This document shows positions 45,976-55,768 of a stretch of 64,000 nt of DNA, piece after piece. The translations under genes and the position numbers were made by a program. Origin of the DNA: Acidimicrobiales bacterium (GTDB lineage Bacteria > Actinomycetota > Acidimicrobiia > Acidimicrobiales > Acidimicrobilacustridaceae). The first letter of the stretch is position 1; the number at the start of each line of letters is the position of its first letter. The stretch lies in NCBI GenBank assembly GCA_025456085.1, contig JALOLF010000001.1, positions 41,561 to 105,560 on the forward strand, read 5' to 3'. The notes beneath the pieces are model-generated. The model saw nothing but the letters and a program-made list of their open reading frames with translations, ran no database searches and was not told the origin of the DNA.

Positions 45976-48513
45976 TCAGCCCTCGACCACCACCTCGGTC
46001 AGCTCGGGGTCGGCGGCGATGTCCTCCTCGGTGAAGACCACCGTGCGCCAGTCCTTGTCGGAGAAGCGCTGCGTGGCCGACGTGAACAGCGGCGACTCCC
46101 GGTCCTCGGTCTCGCCGTAGGTGAGGAAGGCCCTGGCCTGGGGACCGTCCTCACCGTAGGACAGCGCCAGCAGGAAGCTCGTGCCGTTGTTGATCAGGTA
46201 GCCGTCGGCCGACAGCCCGGAGCGGGGTGCGAAGGTCGGGCCCCGTCGGGGGATCTCCTCCATCGTGTCCTTGCCGGTGCTGTAGCCGACGATGTTGGTG
46301 GTGCCGTCGTTGTTGTCGCCACCGTGGATGGGGACCATCGTCCCGTTGCGGTCGGCGAGCTGCACCTCGCCCAGGGGCGCGTCAACGGGGATGCCGGCGG
46401 CCTCGAGGATCTGGACCGCCCGGGCCAGGTTCACCAGCACCGTGTCGTTGCTGGCCCCACCGTCGGGCGGCGGTGCCAGGCCCGAAGGCGTCTCCACGGG
46501 CTGGGCCGGGTCGAAGGGCTCGGCCCACAGCGGGCCGGCCTCGGTGAGCTCGGTGAAGGTGAAGCGGGTGACGAACTCGCGCCACACCACGGCGCCGACG
46601 CTGTCGAGGTCGTAGATGCCGTCCCAGTCGGCCAGCACGTCACAGGCCTTGGTGATGTCGACGTCCGCGGCGGGGAGCGCCTCGCTGCCGTCGTTGGCCG
46701 CCAGCGGGGGCACGCTCACGGTGCCGACACCCTCGCAGCGCGCCGCCACGTCCTCGCGCAGCGCCCGGGCCGTATAGCCGCCGTTGCGCAGCGCGGCATC
46801 GGCCAGCTCGTCGAGGGAGAACGCCCCGTCGTCGCCGGCCGGCCCCTCGGCGCTGGTGTCGTCCAGCACGGCCGCGTTCTCCCGCGTGCGCGGGGAGCGG
46901 GCCGTGTCCTGGCGGCCGTGCAAGGGCGAGTAGTCGCCCTCCAGCACCTCGTCGGCGTTCGCCACCCAGAAGCTGTCGTTGGCGTTGAAGACGTAGTCGG
47001 ACCGCTCCACCTGGGGCATGTCCGCGTAGGGGACCAGGCCCGGATCGCGTGCGCCCTCCTCGTCGACCCACTCGAACAGCGGGTCCGAACCGTCGAGCAG
47101 GATGGCCCGGCTCTGCGCGGCCGCGGCCACCAGCGGATCGGCGGTGAGCGAGGTCTCGTAGGCCACCAGGGCCTCGTCGGACAGGTTGGGCGTGGCCGAG
47201 GTGTCGGCGTACCAGGCCCGACCGTCGGCGCTCACCGCGACGGTGTTGAACAGTGGGACGCCCTGGAACTCCTCGTGGGCGGCCATGAGCTCGTCGAGGC
47301 TCTCGGCGCGGTCCATGGCCAGGTACTGGTCGATGAACTCGTCGTTGTCGATGTTGGCGTCGCGGTAGGTGATGACCTGCTCGGCGGTCCAGCCCACACC
47401 GGGGAAGTCGAGGATGGGCCCGTAGTGGGAGGACCACATGGTGCGGGTCTCCTCGGTCACCGTGCCGTCGGGTTGGAGCACCTCGACGGTGACCTCCTCC
47501 GAGGTCATCTCCCGTTCCTCGTCGCCGTAGCGGTAGGTGGTGGGTGCGCCCGGCACCAGGTCGAGCGAGTAGGCGGTGAAGCGGTTGCCGGCCGACACGG
47601 TGTGGGTCCAACCGAACGTCTCGGTGAAGCCGATGCCCACGCCGGGCAGGCCACCGAGCTGGGCGCCGTAGATGTTCTGCTCACCGGGGATGGTGAGGTG
47701 CACCTCCCAGAACCGCAGCGCACCCTCCCACGGGAAGTGCGGGTTGGCGATGAGCATGCCGCCACCGTTCTCGCTGCGGTCGGTGCCGATGGCCCAGCCG
47801 TTGGAGGCCGTCACCTCGGGCACCAGCGAGACGGGCTGGCCGACGGCGCCTTCGGAGGTGCCCGTGGTGGTGTCCGTCGCCGGCGGTTGCGCCTTGGCGA
47901 TGTAGTCGAGCAGGCGACTGCTGCTGGCCTGGAGGGTGATGGCCCGGGCGTAGGCGTACACGTCCTCGCCGGTGACGGGCTCCACCCACTCGGCCCCCGC
48001 ACACCAGCCCGGTACCTCGTCGACGCCGGTCTCGGTCAGGTAGTCGCTCCAGCCGGCGGCGAACCCGTCGAGCAGGGAGCGCACCTCCTCGGACTTCTCG
48101 GGGTATTCGGCCACGGCGGTCTCGTAGACGCCGAGCGAGCGCCAGGCCAGATCGGAGTTGAGGTTGGCGTCGTTCTCGCCGGGGCCGAACCACTTCGCCC
48201 GCTCGCCCCTGATGCGCACGAGCTGGTCGGCCAGGTCGCACAGGCGGTCCTGACCGCTGGCGTAGCCCTGCCCGAAGCTGAGGCTGCCCAGGTCGTCGGC
48301 GGTGATGTGGGGCACCCCGTCGGTGGTGCGCCGGATCGTGGCCGAGTAGGTGCCGTCACCGGTGGTGGTGCCGCCGTCGGCCGCCGTGGAGCCGTCCGTG
48401 GTGCCCGGCGAGGACGCCTCCTCGGCGTCGTCGCTGCAGGCCGCGGTCACCAGCAGGCAGGCAGCGAGGAGCGCGACGAGCGGTCGGCGGACGCGTGGCG
48501 GCGCGATGTGCAT
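45976..48513 (-). CDS. Penicillin acylase family (Ntn-hydrolase) lipoprotein
   Basis: Members are self-cleaving amidases that act on penicillins, N-acyl-homoserine lactones or other acyl amides. The 845-residue precursor has a lipoprotein signal ([14 protein letters not shown]), an alpha-chain region of about 200 residues, then the N-terminal nucleophile Ser237 in [11 protein letters not shown], where the beta chain should begin. Later blocks ([30 protein letters not shown]) match the family. The substrate is not evident. The gene is followed by a sulfotransferase gene on the same strand. Confidence 0.9.
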   Translation of the reverse strand: MHIAPPRVRRPLVALLAACLLVTAACSDDAEEASSPGTTDGSTAADGGTTTGDGTYSATIRRTTDGVPHITADDLGSLSFGQGYASGQDRLCDLADQLVRIRGERAKWFGPGENDANLNSDLAWRSLGVYETAVAEYPEKSEEVRSLLDGFAAGWSDYLTETGVDEVPGWCAGAEWVEPVTGEDVYAYARAITLQASSSRLLDYIAKAQPPATDTTTGTSEGAVGQPVSLVPEVTASNGWAIGTDRSENGGGMLIANPHFPWEGALRFWEVHLTIPGEQNIYGAQLGGLPGVGIGFTETFGWTHTVSAGNRFTAYSLDLVPGAPTTYRYGDEEREMTSEEVTVEVLQPDGTVTEETRTMWSSHYGPILDFPGVGWTAEQVITYRDANIDNDEFIDQYLAMDRAESLDELMAAHEEFQGVPLFNTVAVSADGRAWYADTSATPNLSDEALVAYETSLTADPLVAAAAQSRAILLDGSDPLFEWVDEEGARDPGLVPYADMPQVERSDYVFNANDSFWVANADEVLEGDYSPLHGRQDTARSPRTRENAAVLDDTSAEGPAGDDGAFSLDELADAALRNGGYTARALREDVAARCEGVGTVSVPPLAANDGSEALPAADVDITKACDVLADWDGIYDLDSVGAVVWREFVTRFTFTELTEAGPLWAEPFDPAQPVETPSGLAPPPDGGASNDTVLVNLARAVQILEAAGIPVDAPLGEVQLADRNGTMVPIHGGDNNDGTTNIVGYSTGKDTMEEIPRRGPTFAPRSGLSADGYLINNGTSFLLALSYGEDGPQARAFLTYGETEDRESPLFTSATQRFSDKDWRTVVFTEEDIAADPELTEVVVEG

Positions 48514-48591
48514 GGGTCCTCCCCAGGTCTTCCCCTGACCGGCACCTTACGCCGTCTGTCGCGGGCGGGTGCACCGCGTGTCGCCCGTGGC

Positions 48592-49338
48592 TCAGGACAA
48601 CTGGGCCTCGAACCGCTCGTCGAGGCGCTCGAGCGCCTCGACGTCGCGCTGCCGCTCGATCTCCTCGATCTCCCCCGGGGCCAGGACCAGGGGCTTCGTC
48701 GAGCGCGCCTCCCAGTTGGCCGTCAGGTAGGCGAAGGCGCTGCGCACCTCGGGGGTGGTCGGCAACCCCAGGAAGCGGAACACGGCATCGCACACGCTCT
48801 CGTCGCCGTTGAAGAGACGCTCGTAGCGCACGACGAAGACCCGCTCGGGGCCGGCCAGTTCGTCCAGGACATCGGCGGCGCGGACGGCCCGTTGCCAGAA
48901 CACCGGGGCCTCCGAGTAGTGCTTCTGCCAGCGGTCGTCCGGTCGGCGGGCACGGATCTCGAAGGAGTTCGCGACGTGGAGGAGGTCGCGGTAGATGAAG
49001 AAGTACTTCGGAGCCGGCATGGTGCGCTCGACGGTGCGGAGCAGGACGGGCTGCGCCTTCAGCTTGTCGCCGGCATAGCGCACGGAACCATCGGCGATGC
49101 GTCCCGCGGCCTCGCGGCAGTAGGTCAGGCGTTCCTCGGAGCGCAGGTTCGTGTCGGTGGGCCGTAGGTCCGCGAACCGCTCGGGCTCGAACAGGGCCGG
49201 CCCCGCGGCTTCCCAGTCGGCGGCGCGGAGGTACTTGTAGCGTTCCGTGCCCATCACGATCTCCGGGTGGCTGCGGATGAGGCGCACCAGTGCGGTCGTA
49301 CCTGACCGCTGGCAACCGAAGATGAAGCAGTACTGCAC
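48592..49338 (-). CDS. Sulfotransferase
   Basis: Sulfotransferases move sulfate from PAPS to an acceptor. The 248 residues begin with CFIFGCQRSGTTALVRLIRSHP, the 5'-phosphosulfate loop at about residues 8-14, and contain the 3'-phosphate contact YFFIYRDLLHVANSFE and a C-terminal VVRYERLF block. The acceptor is unknown. I chose the GTG at 49338 because it puts the loop at the usual distance from the N-terminus. It faces away from the DUF4436 gene by 93 bases. Confidence 0.85.
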   Translation of the reverse strand: MQYCFIFGCQRSGTTALVRLIRSHPEIVMGTERYKYLRAADWEAAGPALFEPERFADLRPTDTNLRSEERLTYCREAAGRIADGSVRYAGDKLKAQPVLLRTVERTMPAPKYFFIYRDLLHVANSFEIRARRPDDRWQKHYSEAPVFWQRAVRAADVLDELAGPERVFVVRYERLFNGDESVCDAVFRFLGLPTTPEVRSAFAYLTANWEARSTKPLVLAPGEIEEIERQRDVEALERLDERFEAQLS

Positions 49339-49430
49339 GGCCGGGAGCCTAGTGGTGTGCCTGCTGGACCCCCTCTGCGCCGGACCGCTGGATGGGTGTC
49401 GGGATGACGGGACGCACCGCCCCGAGTGGC

Positions 49431-50447
49431 TCATCCGAGGTCGGTGTCTCCGACGCCGCGTGTGGCGGGGGAGGCGGGGGAGGCGGCGGTCTGCGCCGAG
49501 TCGCCGAGGCGCTGGAGCCGCCGGGTCCGGCGGATCCAGATCAGCACCAGCAGCAGCAGGGTGACGCCCACGATGGCGACCGACCAGTAGAAGGCCACGA
49601 AGTCGAGCAGCGTGCCGGGCGGGGGATCCCCGGGAAGCGAGTCGCGCAGCGGCGGGAGGGCGAAGAGCACACCGACGAAGAAGGCGTAGGCCCAGATCGG
49701 GGTGTCGGCGTCGCGGATCACCACGGACCACGCCATGAGGACGCCTGACATCGCCAACCCCCACATGAGCGCCATCATCCCGACCACGTAGACCTGGGTG
49801 ACCAGGCTCCGGTCCAGCGCCAACACGAGCTGGGGGATGGTGCTGGGATCGCCGATGGGGTCGGCCGCGGGCTCGGCCGAGACCTCGAAGCCGTTGATGG
49901 TGGAGCGCACGCCGAGGCTCACCGGGACCGTCTCGGCCTCGCCGTCGCCGGTCAGGGTGGCGGTGGCGATGAAGGGCGCCGTGTAGTCGTCGAAGGGGTA
50001 CACGCTGATGCTGCCGGTGGTGAGTGCGAGCGTGGCCTCGATCGACCCTGCGGGGGTGCCGGCGGGGAAGGTGGTCGACGAGGATCCCCGTGCGTCGTTG
50101 ACGCGCACGGTCAGGTCCTCGGCGAGCCCGCCGTCGCGGACCAGTGCCAGGTCGGGCTGCACGAGGATGCGGATGCCCAGCTCGCCGGTCGTCGGCGCCA
50201 TGCCGGTGAGGGTGGCGACCAGCGCGACCCCGCCGACCGGAGCGGGCGTCGGTTCGACCACCGTCTGGGTGGTGGTGCGGTCGGCGCGCAGCACCCCGAT
50301 CAGCCCGACGACGGGCCCCAGCGCGAAGACGGTGATCAACGCCAGCACGATCACGGCCGGCCAGTCCCGGCGGGCGCGCTTCACCAGGGCCGGACCGCCG
50401 GCCAGGAGGTCGTACAGCGGGCTCGGGGTGGAATCGTCGGGGCTCAC
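49431..50447 (-). CDS. DUF4436 membrane protein
   Basis: The 338-residue protein has one N-terminal transmembrane helix (AVIVLALITVFALGPVVGLIG), an extracellular beta-rich domain of about 170 residues (GMAPTTGELGIRILVQPDLA ... SVYPFDDYTAPFIATATL) and three C-terminal helices (YVVGMMALMWGLAMSGVLMAW, IWAYAFFVGVLFALPPL, VAFYWSVAIVGVTLLLLVLIW). The layout and the YPFDDYTA motif match DUF4436. The function is unknown. GTG at 50447 was chosen because it gives a short cytoplasmic start. Confidence 0.78.
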   Translation of the reverse strand: MSPDDSTPSPLYDLLAGGPALVKRARRDWPAVIVLALITVFALGPVVGLIGVLRADRTTTQTVVEPTPAPVGGVALVATLTGMAPTTGELGIRILVQPDLALVRDGGLAEDLTVRVNDARGSSSTTFPAGTPAGSIEATLALTTGSISVYPFDDYTAPFIATATLTGDGEAETVPVSLGVRSTINGFEVSAEPAADPIGDPSTIPQLVLALDRSLVTQVYVVGMMALMWGLAMSGVLMAWSVVIRDADTPIWAYAFFVGVLFALPPLRDSLPGDPPPGTLLDFVAFYWSVAIVGVTLLLLVLIWIRRTRRLQRLGDSAQTAASPASPATRGVGDTDLG

Positions 50448-50553
50448 CGCCCCATCCTGCCCGTCGTGGGGGATGGCGGGAGCCTCGGGCGGCGGCGCAG
50501 GGCGGTAGGGTCCCGGCGCGCGAACCGCGCACCGACACGATCGAGGGGGACCG

Positions 50554-52098
50554 GTGTTTCCAGGAGCGCACGCCGAGACGACGCCCGACAAGCCCGCCGT
50601 CATCATGGGCTCGACGGGCGAGACCATGACCTACGCGGAGCTCGACGCCGAGGCCAACCGGCTCTCGCAGCTGTTCCGTGCCGCCGGCCTGCAACCCGGC
50701 GACCACCTGGCGTTCTGCCTCGAGAACCATCCCAAGTTCCTGGCCGTGGCCTGGGGCGCGCACTACGCCGGGCTGTACTACACCGCGATCAGCAGCCGGC
50801 TCACGGCCGAGGAGGCGGCGTACATCGTCGGCGACTGCGGTGCCCAGGTGTTCATCACGTCCGCGTACAAGGCCGACCTGGCCGAGGCCATCGTGGCCGA
50901 CACCCCGAACGTGCGGGTCCGGCTCATGCTGGACGGGGTCGTCGACGGCTACGAGCCCTACGAGGAGGTCGTCGCCGGCTATCCGGCCACGCCGCTCGAC
51001 GAGGAGCGCATCGGCGGCAAGGACATGCTCTACTCCTCGGGCACCACCGGGCGCCCCAAGGGCGTGAAGCCGGCGATGCCCAGCGATGCGCTGGCCACCC
51101 CCACCGCCGTCACCGGGCTGTGCATGCTGCTGTTCGGCTACGACGCCGACACCGTGTACCTCAGCCCGGCGCCGCTGTACCACGCCGCGCCGTTGCGCTT
51201 CACCATGGCGGTGCACCAGGCGGGGGGCACGGCGGTGGTCATGGAGCACTTCGACCCCGAGCAGGCGCTGGCCCTCATCGAGCGCCACCGGGTGAGCCAC
51301 AGCCAGTGGGTGCCGACGATGTTCGTCCGCATGCTGAAGCTCCCGCCCGAGGTGCGCGAGCGGTACGACGTGTCGAGCCTGCGCTACGTGGTGCACGCCG
51401 CCGCGCCCTGCCCGGTGCCGGTGAAGGAGCAGATGATCGCCTGGTGGGGGCCGGTCATCCACGAGTACTACGCCGGGACCGAGGGCAACGGCTTCGTCTA
51501 CTGCAACAGCGAGGACTGGCTCGCCCACAAGGGCAGCGTCGGCAAGGCCCTGCTGGGTGCGGTGCACATCGTGGGCGAGGACGGCGTCGAGGTCCCCGTC
51601 GGGGAAGAGGGCACGGTGTACTTCGAGAGCGAGGCGGCCTTCGAGTACCACAACGACCCGGAGAAGACGAAGAGCGCCTACAACGAGCGGGGCTGGAGCA
51701 CGCTGGGCGACGTGGGCCGCCTCGACGAGGACGGCTTCCTGTACCTGACCGATCGCAAGGCGTACATGATCATCTCGGGTGGGGTGAACATCTACCCGCA
51801 GGAGACCGAGAACGTCCTCACCATGCACCCCAAGGTCTACGACGTCGCCGTGCTCGGCGTGCCCAACGAGGACTTCGGCGAGGAGGTCAAGGCCGTCGTG
51901 CAGCCCGTCGACATGGCCGACGCCGGCCCGGCGCTCGAGCGCGAGCTCATCGAGTTCTGCCGGGAGCACCTCGCCCACTACAAGTGCCCGCGCTCGGTGG
52001 ACTTCCTGCCCGAGCTGCCGCGGCACCCCACGGGCAAGCTCTACAAGCGGCTGCTGCGCGACCGGTACTGGGAGGGCCACCAGTCGAAGCTGGTGTGA
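50554..52098 (+). CDS. Acyl-CoA synthetase (AMP-binding, FadD-like)
   Basis: The 514-residue enzyme should activate a carboxylic acid as acyl-AMP and then acyl-CoA. Motifs in order are YSSGTTGRPKGVKPA (P-loop), WVPTMFVRMLKLP, YYAGTEGNGFVYCN, GWSTLGDVGRLDEDGFLYLTDR and the terminal PRHPTGKLYKRLLRD with the catalytic Lys. The substrate is not evident. It starts at a GTG. The RiPP cluster begins 48 bases after its stop on the same strand, but it could be a separate housekeeping gene. Confidence 0.92.
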   Translation: MFPGAHAETTPDKPAVIMGSTGETMTYAELDAEANRLSQLFRAAGLQPGDHLAFCLENHPKFLAVAWGAHYAGLYYTAISSRLTAEEAAYIVGDCGAQVFITSAYKADLAEAIVADTPNVRVRLMLDGVVDGYEPYEEVVAGYPATPLDEERIGGKDMLYSSGTTGRPKGVKPAMPSDALATPTAVTGLCMLLFGYDADTVYLSPAPLYHAAPLRFTMAVHQAGGTAVVMEHFDPEQALALIERHRVSHSQWVPTMFVRMLKLPPEVRERYDVSSLRYVVHAAAPCPVPVKEQMIAWWGPVIHEYYAGTEGNGFVYCNSEDWLAHKGSVGKALLGAVHIVGEDGVEVPVGEEGTVYFESEAAFEYHNDPEKTKSAYNERGWSTLGDVGRLDEDGFLYLTDRKAYMIISGGVNIYPQETENVLTMHPKVYDVAVLGVPNEDFGEEVKAVVQPVDMADAGPALERELIEFCREHLAHYKCPRSVDFLPELPRHPTGKLYKRLLRDRYWEGHQSKLV

Positions 52099-52146
52099 TC
52101 ACGTCGGGACCTGTAACCGCGCGGGGTCGGACCCGTCTCGTTCGGC

Positions 52147-54087
52147 GTGACGCCCGGCCACGGGCACAACGTCAGGTGGGCTGCATTGACGACGCACGAG
52201 GTGGTGCTGCGAGCCCGTCGTGGTCCGACGAGCCGATCGGCTCGGGTGGTGCTGGTCAACGCGCCGTGGGCGTCGGCCCACCGCCCGTCGATCCAGTGCG
52301 GCCTCCTCAAGTCGATCCTGTGCCGCGCCGGCCATCACGCCCGGGTCCGCTACCTCAACCTGGACCTCTCCCACCGCCTGGGGCCGCAGGCGTACAGCAC
52401 CCTCAGCGACAAGCGGCGCACCGACCTCCTCCTCGGGGAGTGGCTGTTCTCGGTGGCGGCGTTCGGCGAACAGGTGGACACCGACGCGACCGGCTACCGC
52501 AGCGTGGCCGACGGGATCGACGAGGTCTGTGCCGACCTGGGCATCACCTTCGACGAGCTGTGCCGGTGGCGCCGGGAGGTCTTCCCCGCCGTGGTGGAGG
52601 ACTGGGTCGCCGGCACCGACTGGGCCTCGTTCGACCTCGTGGGGTTCTCGTCGACCTTCGAGCAGACCGTGCCGTCGCTGGCGCTGGCCCGTCGGGTCAA
52701 GGAGGAGCATCCGCAGGTGGTGACCCTTTTCGGCGGCGCCAACTTCGATGGCGAGATGGGTCCCGAGCTCGTGCGGAGCTTCGAGCAGATCGACTACGCC
52801 GTGGTGGGGGAGGGCGACCGGGCGATCCTGGACGTGGTCGATGCCGTCGTGCGGGGCGAGTCCGCTCTCGGATCACCGGGAGTGATCGGTCGTCGCGACG
52901 GCCGCGTCGTCCTCGAGGGTCGGGCTCCCAACACCGAGTCGCTCGACGAGCTGCCCGACCCGGACTACGACGAGTACTTCGCGGTGCTCGACGAGCTCGG
53001 CTCATCGAGTGTCGTGGGCACGGTCGAGCCCCTGTTGCCGATCGAGTCGGCGCGGGGCTGCTGGTGGGGTCAGAAGCACCACTGCACCTTCTGCGGCCTC
53101 AACGGGGACACGCTCACGTTCCGGTCGAAGTCCCCCGAGCGGGTGCTCGAGGAGCTGCGCCGCCTGTCCGGCCGGTACCGGCGCCTCGGGTTCGAGGCCG
53201 TCGACAACATCATGGACATGCGGTACCTGCCCCGGGTGCTGCAGCCGCTGCGCGAGGCTCCCTACGACTACCGGTTGTTCTACGAGGTGAAGGCCAACCT
53301 CAAGCGTGAGCAGCTCGAGCTCATGGCCGACGCGGGGGTGGTGGCGGTCCAACCTGGCATCGAGAGCCTCAGCACGAACGTGCTGCGCCTCATGCGCAAA
53401 GGAACGACCGTGCTGCAGAACCTGCGTGTGCTCAAGTGGTCGCTGTTCCACGGCATCCGGGTGGGTTGGAACCTGATCATGGGCTTCCCCGGCGAGACCG
53501 TCGAGGACTATCGCGACCAGCTCGACCTGCTTCCGCTCGTCGCCCACCTCGAGCCGCCCGCGGGCGCCGGCCCGGTGTGGCTCGAACGGTTCAGCCCCTT
53601 CTTCACGGATCCGACCCTGGGCATCGAACCGCTGGGCCCGAACGCGGCCTACCGCCACATCTACCCGGCTCACGTCGACCCGGCGCGGGTGGCGTACTTC
53701 TTCGAGCACGCCTGGAAGGAGCGCGTGCCGGAGTCGCAGTTCCGGGAGCTGGCCGCCGCGGTCGAGGTGTGGAGGTCCCGTTGGCACGGCGAGGACAGGC
53801 CGGTGTTGTCCATGCAGCGCAGCCCCGACTGGCTGGAGATCGTGGACACCCGCACCGAGGGCCGGCCGGTGGTGCACGGCCTCGCGGGGGTCGAGGCCGA
53901 GGTCTACGCCTCCTGTGGCGACCGGGAGCTCGAGCCCGCCCAGGTCGTGGAACAGCTCGCGGCGCAGGGGATCGACACGCGGGTCCGCTGGGTGGAAGCC
54001 GTGTTGGACGCCTGCTGCGACCGCGGCCTGATGGCGGCCGACGGCGGTCGGTACCTGGCACTGGCCATACCGAGCGGAGGGCGATGA
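52147..54087 (+). CDS. B12-binding radical SAM enzyme, RiPP maturation type 1
   Basis: The 646 residues start with a cobalamin-binding-like Rossmann region (SARVVLVNAPWASAHRPS, VGFSSTFEQTVPSLALARRV, VVTLFGGANFDGEMG) followed by the radical SAM core. The cluster motif is RGCWWGQKHHCTFCGLNG with Cys305, Cys313 and Cys316, a CX7CX2C variant used by the RiPP-maturation radical SAM family 1. Such enzymes methylate unactivated carbons or modify precursor peptides. The start is uncertain: GTG at 52147, TTG at 52186 (AGGTGG upstream) or GTG at 52201. The stop overlaps ATG at 54084 as ATGA. Confidence 0.9.
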   Translation: MTPGHGHNVRWAALTTHEVVLRARRGPTSRSARVVLVNAPWASAHRPSIQCGLLKSILCRAGHHARVRYLNLDLSHRLGPQAYSTLSDKRRTDLLLGEWLFSVAAFGEQVDTDATGYRSVADGIDEVCADLGITFDELCRWRREVFPAVVEDWVAGTDWASFDLVGFSSTFEQTVPSLALARRVKEEHPQVVTLFGGANFDGEMGPELVRSFEQIDYAVVGEGDRAILDVVDAVVRGESALGSPGVIGRRDGRVVLEGRAPNTESLDELPDPDYDEYFAVLDELGSSSVVGTVEPLLPIESARGCWWGQKHHCTFCGLNGDTLTFRSKSPERVLEELRRLSGRYRRLGFEAVDNIMDMRYLPRVLQPLREAPYDYRLFYEVKANLKREQLELMADAGVVAVQPGIESLSTNVLRLMRKGTTVLQNLRVLKWSLFHGIRVGWNLIMGFPGETVEDYRDQLDLLPLVAHLEPPAGAGPVWLERFSPFFTDPTLGIEPLGPNAAYRHIYPAHVDPARVAYFFEHAWKERVPESQFRELAAAVEVWRSRWHGEDRPVLSMQRSPDWLEIVDTRTEGRPVVHGLAGVEAEVYASCGDRELEPAQVVEQLAAQGIDTRVRWVEAVLDACCDRGLMAADGGRYLALAIPSGGR

Positions 54088-54110
54088 GGCGCGATGAGGA
54101 GCGACACCCG

Positions 54111-55688
54111 ATGAGTACGACCTCTTCCACCAGACCTGCGAGTGATCAGCCCACCCGCACCGAGCTGGACTGGCTGCGGTCGTGGGAACGCTCGGGCAGC
54201 CGGGCGGCTGCGGCCCCGGATGATCCCGGGGCACAGGCGAGCCTCGCTTCGCTTACCGAGCGCCTCGACGAGTTCGGGCGTGGTCTCCCACCAGGTGAGC
54301 AGGCAGCCCTGGCCCTGTTGGTCGACCGGGCGCGGCAGCCCGACGCCCTCCGGCGGCTGGCCGAGCTGCCGCCGGAGACGGTGCTCACCGACGACGAGGT
54401 TGCGGTGTTCGACGCGCTCTGTGCTGAGCCGATCCCCGACCAGGCCGTGCTGCGACCCCAGCTCAACGTCGTCATGAAGGCGACGCGGCTGTGCAACCTG
54501 CGCTGCACCTACTGCAACTACTGGCGCGAGGGTCCGGGCCAGGTCATGTCCTTCGAGGTGCTGGCCCGACTGCTGCACGACGTCCTCGTGGATCCGGGTG
54601 TCGAGCGCGTGGAGTTCATCTGGCACGGTGGCGAGCCGACCCTGCTCGGCACCGAGTGGTTCCGCAAGGCGTTCTGGCTCCAGCAGCAGTTCCGCCGCCC
54701 GGGACAGGTCGTGGCCAACCGCACCCAGACCAACGCCACCCGACTGGAGGACGACTTCATCGACTTCTGGAAGGAGCACGACGTGATCGTCGGAGTCAGC
54801 CTCGACGGCCCGCCCGAGGTGCACGACCGCCGGCGCGTCGACCGGGTGGGCCGCCCGACGGCAGCTCGGGCCCGATCCGGGCTCGAACGGCTCCAGTCGG
54901 CCGGACTGGAACCGCGGGTGCTGCTGGTGTGCGACGAGGACGTGCTCGAGGTGGGGGCCCAGCGTGTCCTGGCGTACCTCCTCGAGCTCGGCGTCGAGCG
55001 CGTGGGGTTGCTCAACGTCGTGCCCGAGAACACCGTCGAAGGGGTCAGCGAGGGCAACGCCTACCTGGCCTGGCCCCGCTACGTGGCCTTCCTGACCGAG
55101 CTGTTCGACCTCTGGTGGCCGGCCCACGTGGCGGACATCAACCTGCGGGAGCTGGCCGACCTGGCCGGACAGCTCCTCGGTGGTCCGCCCCAGATCTGCA
55201 ACTTCGCCGGTGACTGCTTCGGTTCGGTCTTCACCGTGGAGCCCGACGGCCGGGTCGCCGCCTGCGACCGGTACGTGAACGTCGCCGCCAAGTCGTTCGG
55301 CTCCGTCGCCGAGCAGACGTTCCGTGATCTCGTCCTCGGCGAGCGGCTCGCCGCCGTCGCCACCGCCGAACGTGTGACGAGCCGTGCCACCGAGGAGTGC
55401 CGCTGGCGCCACGTCTGCCACGGCGGATGTCCACACGACCGGGACCTCTCGTCGGCGTTCGTCCCCGGTTGGGAGTCGAGCTGTTGCGGTCTCGGTCCCC
55501 TCCTCGATCACCTGGCGGCGTCGATGACCGAGGGCGGGTCCGAACTGGACGAGCCGAGCAGCGCCGCACGCTCGGCACCCCCGGCAGCTCCTCCGCCCTG
55601 GTACCCCGCCACGGCGCTCGCGCCCGTGGCGACACCCCTCGTCGCGACCGCTCCAGTGACGTTGCGCCCCCGGGGCCCGGCGTCCTGA
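54111..55688 (+). CDS. SPASM-type radical SAM enzyme with an N-terminal leader-like motif
   Basis: The 525-residue protein has radical SAM Cys128, Cys132 and Cys135 in TRLCNLRCTYCNYW, the core (FIWHGGEPTLLG, NATRLEDDFIDFW, VGVSLDGPPEVHD) and a SPASM C-terminus with extra cluster Cys residues (CNFAGDCFG, CDRYVN, ECRWRHVCHGGCPHD, CCGLG). Residues 52-76 repeat the precursor leader motif. A Pro/Ala-rich tail follows. SPASM enzymes install C-C or thioether/ether crosslinks. ATG at 54111 has GAGGAG nine bases upstream; ATG at 54084, which overlaps the previous stop, is the alternative. Confidence 0.9.
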   Translation: MSTTSSTRPASDQPTRTELDWLRSWERSGSRAAAAPDDPGAQASLASLTERLDEFGRGLPPGEQAALALLVDRARQPDALRRLAELPPETVLTDDEVAVFDALCAEPIPDQAVLRPQLNVVMKATRLCNLRCTYCNYWREGPGQVMSFEVLARLLHDVLVDPGVERVEFIWHGGEPTLLGTEWFRKAFWLQQQFRRPGQVVANRTQTNATRLEDDFIDFWKEHDVIVGVSLDGPPEVHDRRRVDRVGRPTAARARSGLERLQSAGLEPRVLLVCDEDVLEVGAQRVLAYLLELGVERVGLLNVVPENTVEGVSEGNAYLAWPRYVAFLTELFDLWWPAHVADINLRELADLAGQLLGGPPQICNFAGDCFGSVFTVEPDGRVAACDRYVNVAAKSFGSVAEQTFRDLVLGERLAAVATAERVTSRATEECRWRHVCHGGCPHDRDLSSAFVPGWESSCCGLGPLLDHLAASMTEGGSELDEPSSAARSAPPAAPPPWYPATALAPVATPLVATAPVTLRPRGPAS

Positions 55689-55722
55689 CCCTTCGTCGGA
55701 GCGGCACATGACGCTCCGTCGA

Positions 55723-55743
55723 CGCTCCGGACCGCCCGGAGTG
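55723..55743 (+). other. Hairpin between the SPASM enzyme and precursor genes
   Basis: CGCTCCGG (55723-55730) pairs with CCGGAGTG (55736-55743), with one G-T pair and a 5-base loop, 26 bases before the precursor start. It may be a processing or partial termination site that raises precursor RNA relative to the enzymes. Confidence 0.45.
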
Positions 55744-55768
55744 CTGCCGACCAACAAGGAGACAGCCG

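Noticed and set aside
46324..49167. A very long open frame on the + strand, 947 codons
   Set aside because: It lies opposite the penicillin acylase and sulfotransferase genes, has no domain, and follows the GC-rich codon pattern of the real genes; it is an antisense shadow.
50554..52098. Acyl-CoA synthetase as part of the RiPP operon
   Set aside because: It is only 48 bases upstream on the same strand, but its substrate type is generic and nothing in the precursor chemistry calls for it; kept as a possible but unsupported member.
50466..53309. Another 947-codon open frame on the + strand
   Set aside because: It crosses the acyl-CoA synthetase and B12 radical SAM genes in the wrong frame and is Arg/Gly/Ala-rich with no recognisable motif.
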